A stretch of 64,000 nucleotides of DNA. Source: Couchioplanes azureus (GTDB lineage: Bacteria > Actinomycetota > Actinomycetes > Mycobacteriales > Micromonosporaceae). Positions 1 to 7,307 of this stretch are shown piece after piece. A program made the translations under genes and the position numbers. Numbering within the stretch: the first letter of the stretch is position 1; each line of letters begins with the position of its first letter. A model generated the notes under the pieces. That model made no database searches. It had not been told where the DNA came from and saw nothing but the letters and a program-made list of their open reading frames with translations. Location: NCBI RefSeq assembly GCF_014648355.1, contig NZ_BMQY01000005.1, forward strand, positions 62,001 through 126,000, in the 5' to 3' direction.

Positions 1-1
1 C

Positions 2-919
2 GACGTCGTCGGCGCCGGACTGGGCCAACGCGACAGGACCGTCTACTGCGGTGATGATCCCGAGGCGGTCCTCGCCGCGATCGAGCGGCACGGTGTGCGC
101 ACCACCGAGGCGCTGGCGTCCGGAAGCCTCCGGACGGCGACGGCGGAGTCGTCCTGGCTGACCGCCGCCGGGGCCTTCGACCCGGACGTGGCCATGGGTT
201 TCCTGCGGGAGGAGCGGGACAGGGCACGCCGCGACGGGTTCCCGGGCCTGCGGCTCATCGCCGACATGTCGTGGGCGAGCCGGTCGGTGCCGGGCGCCGA
301 GCGGCTGCCCGCCTTCGAAGCGGGGCTGAACGTGTTCTTCGCCGAGGGCTATCTGCTGGGGGTGTGCGCGTACGACCGCCGGCTCTTCGATCCGCTGAGC
401 CTGCGCCGGCACACCGGGACGCATCCCGGGGCCGCCGGCACCGACATGCCGTTCGACCCGGCGTCCGCGCTGCGCATGCGGCTCACCCGGGATCCGTACG
501 GGCTGCGCCTGGCGGGCGAGGCGGACATCTTCAACCGGCAGGCGCTCGCGTCGGTGATCGAGCACCTGGTCGACCGCCAGCCGGACGACGGCTCCGTGGC
601 GGAGATCGACGTGTCCGGGCTGCGGTTCGCCGACACGGCGGCCGGACGCATCCTCTCGCGAGCCGTGGACCGATCCGCGGGCCGTCTACGCCTCGTGGGC
701 AGCTCGCCGACCTTGTCCCGGCTGCTCGACTTCCACGGCGGCCGGGGGACATTCGCCCGGCGCAGTGGCCGGGACGTCCTCGACCTCCGCGGCGACCGAC
801 TCGATTTTTCCGGAGACCGACTGGACTTCCGCAGTGAACGACCCGATTTCCACAGTGACCGACTCGGCTTCCCCGCAGCGCACGCGCCCGACCCGGACGC
901 CGAGGCAGACTCCGCATGA
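2..919 (+). CDS. MEDS-STAS regulatory protein, 5' end outside window
   Basis: The frame is open from the window edge, so the N-terminus is missing. The first ~140 residues resemble the MEDS sensory domain (methanogen/methylotroph, DcmR), including a GFPGLRLIADMSW stretch and a conserved acidic/aromatic core. Residues after about 150 look like a STAS domain (anti-sigma-factor antagonist fold), ending near a LLDFHG segment. The last ~60 residues are low complexity with four RGDRLDF-type heptads encoded at 788-871. The next gene, 36 nt downstream, has MEDS plus a kinase-like ATPase, so the pair probably forms a sensory partner switch acting on a sigma factor. STAS proteins are usually regulated by serine/threonine phosphorylation by such ATPases. 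The ligand is unknown. Confidence 0.75.
   Translation, partial: DVVGAGLGQRDRTVYCGDDPEAVLAAIERHGVRTTEALASGSLRTATAESSWLTAAGAFDPDVAMGFLREERDRARRDGFPGLRLIADMSWASRSVPGAERLPAFEAGLNVFFAEGYLLGVCAYDRRLFDPLSLRRHTGTHPGAAGTDMPFDPASALRMRLTRDPYGLRLAGEADIFNRQALASVIEHLVDRQPDDGSVAEIDVSGLRFADTAAGRILSRAVDRSAGRLRLVGSSPTLSRLLDFHGGRGTFARRSGRDVLDLRGDRLDFSGDRLDFRSERPDFHSDRLGFPAAHAPDPDAEADSA
788..871 (+). repeat. Four 21-bp units coding an RGDRLDF-like heptad
   Basis: Four consecutive 7-codon units read RGDRLDF, SGDRLDF, RSERPDF and HSDRLGF at the C-terminal tail of the MEDS-STAS protein. The copies have diverged at the DNA level, so this is an old expansion kept in frame. It follows the STAS fold and may be a charged tail or a docking element. 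Confidence 0.7.
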
Positions 920-955
920 CCGACTGCACCCGAGCGTGCGAAGAGGGATTCTCGA

Positions 956-1927
956 ATGACCGGCCCCAGGTCCGTTCCACGCTTCGACCATCCGGCGCTG
1001 TTGTACCGCAACGAGCACGAGTACGTGGCGGGCACCACCGCATTCGTCCGCTCCGCCGTAGCCGACGGCGAACCCGTCCTGGTGGCGGTCCCAGGGACGA
1101 ACCTCGACCTGGTGCGGGAGGCACTGGCCGACGTCGCCGACCGGGTCGTCTTCGCCGACATGGCGGTGGCCGGCCGTAACCCGGGCCGGATCATCCCGCG
1201 CGTGCTGCTCACCTTCGCCGCCGACCACCCGGGCCGCCGGGTGTCCATCATCGGCGAGCCGATCTGGCAGGGCCGCACGGCGCTGGAATATCCCGCCTGC
1301 GTCGCACACGAGGCGCTGATCAACGCGGCCTTCGCCGACCACGACGCCGCCATCCTCTGCCCGTACGACATCGAGCGGCTACCCCCGCCGATGGTCGAGG
1401 ACGCCTGGCGCACCCACCCCACGATGATCGACGCCGGCGCCCTGTACATCAGCGACCGGTACGCCGACCCGTTCGAGACGGCATCGAGCTTCAACCACGA
1501 GCTCCCCCCGCCGCCCCCGGACGCGGAGACCCTGGCCTACGGCGAGTACTCGACGCTGGCGGCGGTCCGCTGTTTCGTACGCCGCCACGCCGCCGCATCC
1601 CTCTCCCCGGAGGCGACCGAGGACCTGGTCCTGGCCGCCAACGAACTGGCCGCCAACACCTTCGAACACACCCGGGGCCGGGGCCGCATCACCATCTGGA
1701 CCGAACCCGGCGTCCTCATCTGCCAGGTCGACGACACCGGCCACCTGGCCAACCCCCTCGCCGGCCGCCTCCTGCCCCCACCGGACCACCCCCGCGGCTA
1801 CGGCCTGATCCTCACCAACGACCTCTGCGACCTGGTCCGCACCCACACAACCCCGACCACCACCACAATCCGCCTCCACAAGTACCTAGGAACCCGAGCC
1901 CTCCACCACCCAAAAGCCCACCAATAA
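956..1927 (+). CDS. MEDS domain protein with anti-sigma-type histidine-kinase-like ATPase
   Basis: This is a 323-residue protein. Residues ~10-170 form a MEDS domain (LLYRNEHEYVAGTTAFVRSA at the start, CPYDIERL near 140). Residues ~205-320 form a HATPase_c_2 (RsbW-like) domain with an N box (AANELAANTFEHT), a G1-type DDTG and a GYGL loop. Such proteins usually act as anti-sigma factors or serine kinases for STAS partners, and the gene just upstream is a MEDS-STAS protein. AGAGGGA lies 7 nt before the ATG. There is no transmembrane segment, so it is cytoplasmic. The signal sensed by MEDS is unknown. Confidence 0.8.
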   Translation: MTGPRSVPRFDHPALLYRNEHEYVAGTTAFVRSAVADGEPVLVAVPGTNLDLVREALADVADRVVFADMAVAGRNPGRIIPRVLLTFAADHPGRRVSIIGEPIWQGRTALEYPACVAHEALINAAFADHDAAILCPYDIERLPPPMVEDAWRTHPTMIDAGALYISDRYADPFETASSFNHELPPPPPDAETLAYGEYSTLAAVRCFVRRHAAASLSPEATEDLVLAANELAANTFEHTRGRGRITIWTEPGVLICQVDDTGHLANPLAGRLLPPPDHPRGYGLILTNDLCDLVRTHTTPTTTTIRLHKYLGTRALHHPKAHQ

Positions 1928-2009
1928 AGCAAAAAGGAACCGCACCCAACACGACCGGCACACGGCGGCGTACGACACGAGGCGGAGCTCGGTGTCGTGG
2001 CGGCGGCGG

Positions 2010-2150
2010 GCCGCGGGCAGCAGCGGGCAGCGGGCAGCGGGTAGCAGGCAGCAGCGGGCAGCAGCGGGCAGCGGGCAGCAGCGGACGGCAGCGGGCAGCG
2101 GCGGACGGCAGCGGGCAGCGGCGGACGGCAGCGGGCCGCGGGCGGCGGCC
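2010..2150. repeat. GCAGCGGGCAGCGG-type simple repeat block
   Basis: Runs of GGCAGC and GCGGGCAGC dominate. From 2081 a cleaner 20-bp unit (GCGGACGGCAGCGGGCAGCG) occurs nearly three times in a row. It ends in a GGGCCGCGGGCGGCGGCCCGCG inverted repeat. It is intergenic and purine-biased on the plus strand. Confidence 0.75.
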
Positions 2151-2290
2151 CGCGGGCGTCACGCCGTGGAACAGGCCTCACTCGGCACACGGCGGCGGAC
2201 GGGACACGGCGGCGGGCGGCGGCCCGCACGCAGCAGGAAAGGTGAAGAAAGGCGCCAAGACCAAGCGAAGCGTCAGGCGAAGCCGCCCAA

Positions 2291-2329
2291 CGCCGCAGGC
2301 GCCCGCCGCAGGCGCCCGCCGCAGGCGCC
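2291..2329. repeat. Three tandem copies of CGCCGCAGGCGCC
   Basis: Three exact 13-bp copies lie directly downstream of tmRNA in its transcription sense. Each unit contains an internal GGCGCC palindrome. No coding role is apparent. Confidence 0.7.
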
Positions 2330-2374
2330 ACCAACCGCAACAAACGCCCAAACCCCGCCACCGCACCGCGGGGT

Positions 2375-2397
2375 CTCCGGGGGCTCGGCCCCCGGAG
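2375..2397. terminator. Perfect 10-bp hairpin, possible second ssrA terminator
   Basis: CTCCGGGGGC and GCCCCCGGAG pair around a three-base loop. There is no clear U tract on either side. Its place just beyond the first hairpin after ssrA suggests a back-up terminator. Confidence 0.45.
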
Positions 2398-2409
2398 CAG
2401 ACAAGACGA

Positions 2410-2444
2410 GGCCCCCGGTCCGCGCTTTCCGCGGACAGGGGGCC
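2410..2444 (-). terminator. Terminator hairpin of tmRNA gene
   Basis: GGCCCCC (2410-2416) pairs with GGGGGCC (2438-2444), with an inner GTCCGCG/CGCGGAC stem and a GAAAG-like loop. On the minus strand a TCGTCTTGTCT tail follows. It lies 9 nt after the tmRNA 3' end. Confidence 0.75.
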
Positions 2445-2452
2445 CCAGGGAC

Positions 2453-2831
2453 TCGTGGAGGTGCCGGGAATCGAACCCGGGTCCTTCGTTGTTTCGTCAG
2501 GGCTTCTCCGAGCGCAGCTCACTGTGCCTCTACTCGGCCCCACCGATCACGTGAGCGAGTCGGTGTGACGGGCCCAGTCGCTGATTGATCTCGCCGCACG
2601 GTCCCCGCGACCGGGACCGATTGGCCAACCTCCTAGCTGATGCCGGAGATCTGAGCCGGAGGTGTGCTCAGTCCGACAGACTTGCTACTTACCTCAGGCG
2701 GCAAGAGCGAAGTCAGCGCGGGAGTTATCCTTGGCGCTTATTGTTTTCCGACGACCGATTCTCGAGACGACGTCGGCTTCCTCGGCTCGCTTCCCCTGTC
2801 TCCACGTACGAAGTCGAAACCAGTCACCCCC
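2453..2831 (-). ncRNA. ssrA: tmRNA (transfer-messenger RNA)
   Basis: The minus strand starts GGGGGUGACUGGUUUCGACUUCG, the hallmark tmRNA 5' end, and finishes with a T-arm (GGGUUCGAUUCCCGGC) and CACCUCCA. The 7-bp acceptor stem pairs GGGGGUG with CACCUCC. The mRNA-like part contains a tag reading frame that ends AKDNSRADFALAA and stops with UGA at 2694-2696. ALAA is the usual protease degron. The three bases after the discriminator read CGA, so CCA seems not to be encoded. The exact resume codon was not settled; the frame is open several codons further upstream. The length (~379 nt) fits actinobacterial tmRNA. The partner gene smpB lies 755 nt upstream in the same orientation. Confidence 0.95.
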
Positions 2832-3342
2832 TCGTAGCGCCACCGCTACTGCGGTAGCCGTACAAGACTAACGTGTCCGCGCCCGGAGTTCATTCCGGTA
2901 TCGGCCCGTGCGGTGGGTGTGCCGTTCACCACGGCGGCCGGCGCCGCGGTCGATCCGGCGGGCGCTGGCCGGCCATGGGGGGAACGCGGTGAGCGCGGCT
3001 GGGGGCTAGCGGGCCGTGGAGGGCTAGCGGGCCGCGGAGGGCTAGCCCGGCCGTGGAGGGCTAGCGGGCCGCGGAGGGCTAGCGGGCCGCGGAGGGCTAG
3101 CCCGGCCGTGGAGGGCTAGCGGGCCGCGGAGGGCTAGCGGGCCACGGAGGGCTAGCGGGCCACGGAGGGCTAGCGGGCCACGGAGGGCTAGCGGGCCACG
3201 GAGGGCTAGCGGGCCACGGAGGGCTAGCGGGCCCCGGAGGGCTAGCGGGCCACGGAGGGCTGGCCGGCCGTGGGGGGACGCGGCCAGCGCGGCAGTGGCC
3301 GGCCGCGGGCGGACCCGGACGGTACGGCGGCCGGCGTCGCGG
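2832..3342. other. Gene-free region dominated by a tandem array
   Basis: No gene is recognised here. The main content is the 18/19-bp array at 3001-3265. The flanks 2832-3000 and 3266-3342 are GC-rich and show no further structure I can name. The ssrA promoter must lie just above 2831. Confidence 0.6.
3001..3265. repeat. 18/19-bp minisatellite, 14 copies, each with GCTAGC
   Basis: The unit GGGCTAGCGGGCCACGGA (or GCGGA variant) repeats with CTAGC starting at 3006, 3024, 3042, 3061, 3079, 3097, 3116, 3134, 3152, 3170, 3188, 3206, 3224 and 3242. A degenerate 15th copy (CTGGCC) begins at 3260. Two copies have a GCCCGGCCGTGG variant that is 1 bp longer. Distal copies are nearly identical and proximal ones more varied, which suggests recent expansion at the 3' side. 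There is no spacer and repeat pair as in CRISPR. Confidence 0.95.
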
Positions 3343-3537
3343 TCAGCCCGGCGGCGGCTGGCCGGCCGGGGCCGTGGGCGACGTGGACGGCACGACCAGG
3401 ATCGGTGTCCTGCGCTCGTCCGGGCCGACCATGCGGACGGCGACCCAGGCGACCAGGATGACGAGCAGCGTGGCGGCGGCGACGACGAACGAGTACCGGG
3501 GCAGGCCGATCTGTCTCTCGGCGTGTTTGCCGGGCAT
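3343..3537 (-). CDS. Small single-pass membrane protein, unknown
   Basis: This is a 64-residue protein with one hydrophobic helix at about residues 16-37 (FVVAAATLLVILVAWVAV), a positively charged N-terminus (KHAERQ) and a proline-rich tail. AAGGGA lies 8 nt before the ATG. It starts 48 nt after smpB on the same strand and could be cotranscribed. I do not recognise the family. The gene is supported by its ribosome-binding site, helix and place, but the short length leaves real doubt. Confidence 0.55.
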   Translation of the reverse strand: MPGKHAERQIGLPRYSFVVAAATLLVILVAWVAVRMVGPDERRTPILVVPSTSPTAPAGQPPPG

Positions 3538-3585
3538 TGGTGGTCCCTTCGCGCGCGGTGGAACGGGCCGCGGCGAGGATATCCG

Positions 3586-4062
3586 TCAATCCATGCCCTT
3601 GCTCCGGCGCCCCAGCGCTCGGTTGATTTCCTTGTTGGCGTCGCGGGCGGCGAGGTCCTGGCGCTTGTCGTACGCCTTCTTGCCCTTGGCCAGGCCGAGC
3701 TCGACCTTCGCGTACCCGTTGTGGAAGTAGACCTGGAGTGGCACGAGGGTGACGCCGTCGTCGCGGAGCTTGCCCATCAGCTTGCTGATCTCCTCGCGCT
3801 TGAGGAGCAGCTTGCGGGTGCGGCGGGGCTCGTGGTTGGTCCAGGTGCCCTGGGTGTACTCCGGGATGTGCATGCCGTGCAGGAAGATCTCGCCCTGGTT
3901 CTCGTGGCCGAAGGCGTCGACCAGGGACGCCCGTCCGGCGCGCAGCGACTTGACCTCGGTGCCGGTCAGCACCATGCCGGCCTCGTAGGTGGCGAGGATC
4001 GCGTAGTCGTGGCGGGCCTTGCGGTTCGAGGCCACGACCTTGCGCCCCTGTTCGCGCGGCAT
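3586..4062 (-). CDS. smpB: SsrA-binding protein SmpB
   Basis: This 158-residue protein has the whole SmpB fold: NRKARHDY at the start, [14 protein letters not shown], and the C-terminal tail rich in lysine that enters the ribosomal decoding centre ([20 protein letters not shown]). It binds the tRNA-like end of tmRNA and brings it to stalled ribosomes. GGGGAG lies 7 nt before the ATG. ssrA follows on the same strand after a spacer holding a small membrane gene and a minisatellite. A terminator separates it from the M23 peptidase gene upstream. Confidence 0.97.
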   Translation of the reverse strand: MPREQGRKVVASNRKARHDYAILATYEAGMVLTGTEVKSLRAGRASLVDAFGHENQGEIFLHGMHIPEYTQGTWTNHEPRRTRKLLLKREEISKLMGKLRDDGVTLVPLQVYFHNGYAKVELGLAKGKKAYDKRQDLAARDANKEINRALGRRSKGMD

Positions 4063-4092
4063 GTTCGGCTCCCCACCCGGATGACACTGCAG

Positions 4093-4120
4093 AAAAAAGG
4101 CCCGGCCGTTCGGCCGGACC
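4093..4120 (-). terminator. Rho-independent terminator after M23 peptidase gene
   Basis: On the minus strand GGTCCGGCCG pairs with CGGCCGGGCC (loop AA-type) and is followed by TTTTTT. It is 20 nt past the peptidase stop. This is one of the few terminators here with a true U tract. Confidence 0.9.
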
Positions 4121-4139
4121 TTTCCATCTTAGCGCCGGG

Positions 4140-5405
4140 TCAGCACAGACAGCGCGGCAGATAATGCGCCGGATTCCTCGGTACGCCGCCGAAGCGCGTC
4201 TCGAAGTGCAGGTGGAATCCGGTGGACGCGCCGGTGGTGCCGACGCGGCCGATGACCTCGCCGCGGCGGACGTGTTCGCCGTACCGGACCAGGATCTTGG
4301 ATTGGTGGCCGTAGCAGGTGGTGAAGCTCGTGCCCTTCTGCCGGCCGTGGTTGATGCAGGTGTAGTTGCCGTACCCGCCGTTCCAGCTGGCCTGGACGAC
4401 CCGGCCGCTCGCCGCCGCGTGGATGGGGGTCCCGCCGCCGGCGGCGATGTCCATGCCCGCGTGCAGTTGCCACACCCGGTAGTAGGGGTCGTACCGGTTG
4501 CCGAAGTCGCTGGTCTTCCAGCCGTGGACGGGCATCCGGAGCACGCCGCCGGTGTAGGGGCCGCCGCCGTTCTTCTCGTCCCAGCCGCGCAGTGCGGCCT
4601 GGATCCGCTCCTCCTCGGCCTTGGCCTGCTCGTACTTGGCGAGCACCGCGGCGCGCTGGGAGCGGGCGAGGCGCAGGGCCGCCTTGCGGCTCTCCGCGAG
4701 CTTGATCATGGTGGCCCGGGCGCGCTGGGCGGCCGCCTGGGCGCTGCGTGCCGCGGCGAGCTTGTCGGCGGCGTCGCGCTCGGCGTCCTCGGCGGCGCGC
4801 TTGGCGAGCCCAGCACGGTCCTGATGGGTACGGGCCGTGCGCCGCGCCCCGACGAATTCGTCGACGCCCTCCTGCTGCTTGCGCATGACCTGCTCGATGA
4901 GGCCGATCCGGTCGATCGCGTCCTGTGGTCCGCGGGCCCCGACGAGGACGTTGACCGTGGCGATGGTGCCGCCCATGTACGACACGGCCGCGATGTCGTC
5001 GACGCGTTCGCGGGCCTGGTCCACCCGGCTCTGGGCCTTCTCGAAGGCGGTGGCGCTGCGGTCGTACGCCGCCCGGGCGGTGTCGGCCTTGCGCCGGGCG
5101 GTCGCGGCCTGCACCGAGGCGGCGGCGACGACGCCACGCGAGGCGGCGACCTTCTTCTGCGCCGCGGGCAGGGCTGCCGTCGCGATCTCCAGCCGGCGGG
5201 CGGCGTTGCGGGCGGTCGCGGTGGCGTCCTCGAGGATCGCCTCGGCCCGGTCGACGGCCCGGCTCGCCCGGCGGGCGTCGTCGGCCGACGGGTCGGCGTG
5301 CACCGCGCCGGGCACGGTGACCAGGAGGCCTGCGGTGCAGAGCGCGCTCAGGCACACGGTCAGCGCGGCACGGAAGCGGCGATGTCGGCGACTCTTGGGC
5401 TCCAC
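4140..5405 (-). CDS. Secreted coiled-coil M23 (LytM) peptidoglycan hydrolase
   Basis: This is a 421-residue protein. The basic N-terminus and hydrophobic core (AALTVCLSALCTAGLLVTV) form a signal peptide ending near AVHADP. Residues ~45-290 are alanine-rich heptad coiled coils. Residues ~300-421 are a M23 domain with the metal motifs HAGMD and HLHFE and a conserved YGH. It is the class that FtsEX activates in septum splitting (EnvC or RipC type), and ftsEX lies just upstream. Both zinc motifs look intact, so it is likely a working hydrolase. Two cysteines end the chain (CLC), which is odd. The GTG start sits 8 nt after a TACGGT -10 element, which suggests a leaderless mRNA. Confidence 0.88.
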   Translation of the reverse strand: MEPKSRRHRRFRAALTVCLSALCTAGLLVTVPGAVHADPSADDARRASRAVDRAEAILEDATATARNAARRLEIATAALPAAQKKVAASRGVVAAASVQAATARRKADTARAAYDRSATAFEKAQSRVDQARERVDDIAAVSYMGGTIATVNVLVGARGPQDAIDRIGLIEQVMRKQQEGVDEFVGARRTARTHQDRAGLAKRAAEDAERDAADKLAAARSAQAAAQRARATMIKLAESRKAALRLARSQRAAVLAKYEQAKAEEERIQAALRGWDEKNGGGPYTGGVLRMPVHGWKTSDFGNRYDPYYRVWQLHAGMDIAAGGGTPIHAAASGRVVQASWNGGYGNYTCINHGRQKGTSFTTCYGHQSKILVRYGEHVRRGEVIGRVGTTGASTGFHLHFETRFGGVPRNPAHYLPRCLC

Positions 5406-5413
5406 GAAGAGTC

Positions 5414-5419
5414 ACCGTA
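5414..5419 (-). promoter_or_regulatory. -10 element of M23 gene, leaderless type
   Basis: TACGGT on the minus strand lies 8 nt before the GTG start, with no ribosome-binding sequence between. That spacing would start transcription at or next to the start codon. No good -35 was seen. Confidence 0.6.
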
Positions 5420-5461
5420 CTCTGACTTTCCGGAGCTTTTCGGTGAAATCGTGCAGAACGG

Positions 5462-5499
5462 CGATCGCCGCGCATCTCATCCGAGATACGCGGCGATCG
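5462..5499 (-). terminator. Hairpin after ftsX
   Basis: CGATCGCCGCG pairs with CGCGGCGATCG over 11 bp, with CTC/GAG inside the loop. It lies 30 nt past the ftsX stop and has no long U tract. It separates ftsX from the M23 gene, which has its own promoter. Confidence 0.75.
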
Positions 5500-5529
5500 G
5501 TGCTTGTCGCCCGAGAGGGCGCTCCGGCC

Positions 5530-6405
5530 TCAGACCTTCAGGTAGAAGCGCAGAGTGACCCAGGCGGTGATCGCGCTGACGCCCGCGCCCACCGCCGCCA
5601 GCAGCGGCAGCATCAGCCAGACGTCACCGTTGGACATCGGCGTCAGGACGTTGGCGAGGGCCTGCAGCCGGCCGTCGAGCAGGACGATCTTGAGGGTGAA
5701 GATGATGCCGAAGCCGAGGATCGCGCCGATCAGGCCGGCGACGACCGCCTCGAGTACGAACGGCGCCTGGATGAACCAGTTGGACGCGCCGACCAGCTTC
5801 ATGACGGCGACCTCGCGGCGCTTGCTGTACGCGGCCACCTGGATGGTGTTCCCGACCAGCAACAGCGCCGCCAGGGCCATGAAGGCCGCCACCCCCAGCG
5901 CCATCACCTGGACCGTGTTGAAGATCTTGAAGATCTTGTCCAGCAGCTCGCGCTGGTCGACGATGTCCTGGATGCCCGGCGTCTTCGCGATCTGCTGGTT
6001 GAAGGCCTCGTACTGCTCCGGGTCCTTGAGCTTGACCCGGTACGACTCGGGCAGGCTGTCCGCGCGCACGGAGTTCACGAAGTCGGGCGAGTTGCGCCAG
6101 AGGACCTTGAACTTCTCGTACGCCGCCTCGCGGCTCTCGTACTCCTTGGACTGCACGAGCGGGCTCGCGTCGATCGCCTGACCGATGGCGGCGCGCTCGG
6201 CCTCGCTCACGTTGTCGTTCAGGAAGACGGATACCTCGACCTTGCCGAAGTAGAAGTCCTTCATCTGGTCGACCTGCATGTACATCAGCACGCTGGCGCC
6301 GAGCATGGTCAGCGACACCGACATGGTGATGATCATGGCGATGGTCATGGTGACGTTACGCCACAGACCGACCAGCACCTCGTTGAGGACGTACTTGAAA
6401 CGCAT
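5530..6405 (-). CDS. ftsX: Cell division protein FtsX
   Basis: This 291-residue protein starts with the typical MRFKYVLNEV, has a first membrane helix at ~20-42, a large outside loop (~45-165) and three more helices to the end, ending FYLKV. It is the membrane part of the FtsEX complex, which passes a signal from ATP hydrolysis to cell-wall hydrolases outside. GGAAGGAA lies 5-6 nt before the ATG, so it is a normal leadered gene in an operon. It begins 68 nt after ftsE. Confidence 0.96.
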   Translation of the reverse strand: MRFKYVLNEVLVGLWRNVTMTIAMIITMSVSLTMLGASVLMYMQVDQMKDFYFGKVEVSVFLNDNVSEAERAAIGQAIDASPLVQSKEYESREAAYEKFKVLWRNSPDFVNSVRADSLPESYRVKLKDPEQYEAFNQQIAKTPGIQDIVDQRELLDKIFKIFNTVQVMALGVAAFMALAALLLVGNTIQVAAYSKRREVAVMKLVGASNWFIQAPFVLEAVVAGLIGAILGFGIIFTLKIVLLDGRLQALANVLTPMSNGDVWLMLPLLAAVGAGVSAITAWVTLRFYLKV

Positions 6406-6473
6406 CGGGGGTTCCTTCCGGGACTCCGCGTTCGAAAATCAGAGCAGTCGAAGGGGCGCGGGGCCCGGGAGCG

Positions 6474-7154
6474 TCAGCCGTAGACGCCGCGCGCCTGGTC
6501 GCGGACGATCCGGCCGCTCTCGATCTCGATGACCCGGCGGCGCATCTGGTTGACGATGTTGGAGTCGTGGGTGACCATCACGACCGTGGTGCCGGTCCGG
6601 TTGATCCGGTCGAGCAGGCGCATGATCTCGATCGACGTGTCGGGGTCCAGGTTGCCCGTCGGCTCGTCCGCCAGCAGGATCAGCGGCCGGTTGACGAACG
6701 CCCGGGCGACCGCGACACGCTGCTGCTCACCGCCGGAGAGCTCGTGCGGGTAACGGTGTTCCTTGCCGCCGAGGCCGACCAGCTCGAGCACCTCGGGCAC
6801 GACCCGGCGCGCCACGGCCTTGGTCTTGCCGATGACCTCGAGGGCGAAGGCCACGTTCTCGTACGCCGTGCGATTGGGCAGGAGCCGGAAGTCCTGGAAG
6901 ACGCAGCCGATCGAGCGGCGGAAGTGCGGGATCTTCCAGGACCGCATCGCCGTGACGTCCTTGGAGTTCACCACCACCTTGCCGCGCGAGGGGGACACCT
7001 CGTGCAGCAGCAGCTTGATGATCGTCGACTTGCCGGAACCGGAGGGGCCGATGAAGAAGACGAACTCACCCTTCTCGATACCGACGCTGACATCGTCCAA
7101 CGACGGCCGAGACGCCTTCGGATACGTCTTCGTCACGTTCTCGAGCTGAATCAC
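6474..7154 (-). CDS. ftsE: Cell division ATP-binding protein FtsE
   Basis: With the GTG at 7154 the product is 226 residues ([12 protein letters not shown] at the start), the usual FtsE length. It has Walker [10 protein letters not shown] at ~36-44, the signature LSGGEQQR, and Walker [15 protein letters not shown] longer frame to 7256 exists, but its extra 34 residues have no family likeness. The choice is backed by a promoter that sits inside that extension: TAGACT 8 nt before the GTG and TTGGCG 16 nt upstream of that. FtsE drives FtsX. Confidence 0.95.
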   Translation of the reverse strand: MIQLENVTKTYPKASRPSLDDVSVGIEKGEFVFFIGPSGSGKSTIIKLLLHEVSPSRGKVVVNSKDVTAMRSWKIPHFRRSIGCVFQDFRLLPNRTAYENVAFALEVIGKTKAVARRVVPEVLELVGLGGKEHRYPHELSGGEQQRVAVARAFVNRPLILLADEPTGNLDPDTSIEIMRLLDRINRTGTTVVMVTHDSNIVNQMRRRVIEIESGRIVRDQARGVYG

Positions 7155-7162
7155 GGGTGGAG

Positions 7163-7190
7163 AGTCTACGCGGTGTAACGGAAACGCCAA
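7163..7190 (-). promoter_or_regulatory. ftsE promoter, leaderless type
   Basis: On the minus strand TTGGCG (7185-7190) and TAGACT (7163-7168) are 16 bp apart. The GTG start of ftsE begins 8 nt after TAGACT, so the message likely starts at or within a base or two of the start codon. Confidence 0.75.
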
Positions 7191-7266
7191 GCCCGCCGGT
7201 GGACGGTTTTCGCGTCCTTCGGGGCAGATCTTCCCCGCCGCGCGCGCGAGGTACACCGAACGTGAA

Positions 7267-7294
7267 CGCCGCCTGACTCATCGTTCAGGCGGCG
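7267..7294 (-). terminator. Terminator hairpin after prfB
   Basis: CGCCGCCTGA and TCAGGCGGCG pair perfectly over 10 bp around an 8-nt loop. It lies 14 nt past the prfB stop. It explains why ftsE needs its own promoter. Confidence 0.8.
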
Positions 7295-7307
7295 TGTCGC
7301 GGCCGGC

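Larger units (their letters stand above)
1928..2452. other. Gene-free region with GC-rich repeats and hairpins
   Basis: No convincing gene lies between the MEDS-ATPase and tmRNA genes. The stretch holds a CAG/CGG-rich repeat block (2010-2150), three 13-bp units (2291-2329) and two strong hairpins (2375-2397 and 2410-2444). Long open frames here have no recognisable composition and follow the repeats. Confidence 0.6.

Noticed and set aside
3001-3265. CRISPR-like repeat array
   Set aside because: The units are 18-19 bp, directly joined and without unique spacers; no cas gene is present. It is a minisatellite.
7155-7256. N-terminal extension of FtsE to an ATG at 7256
   Set aside because: The extra 34 residues are unlike FtsE and contain the promoter. 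The GTG at 7154 gives the family length.
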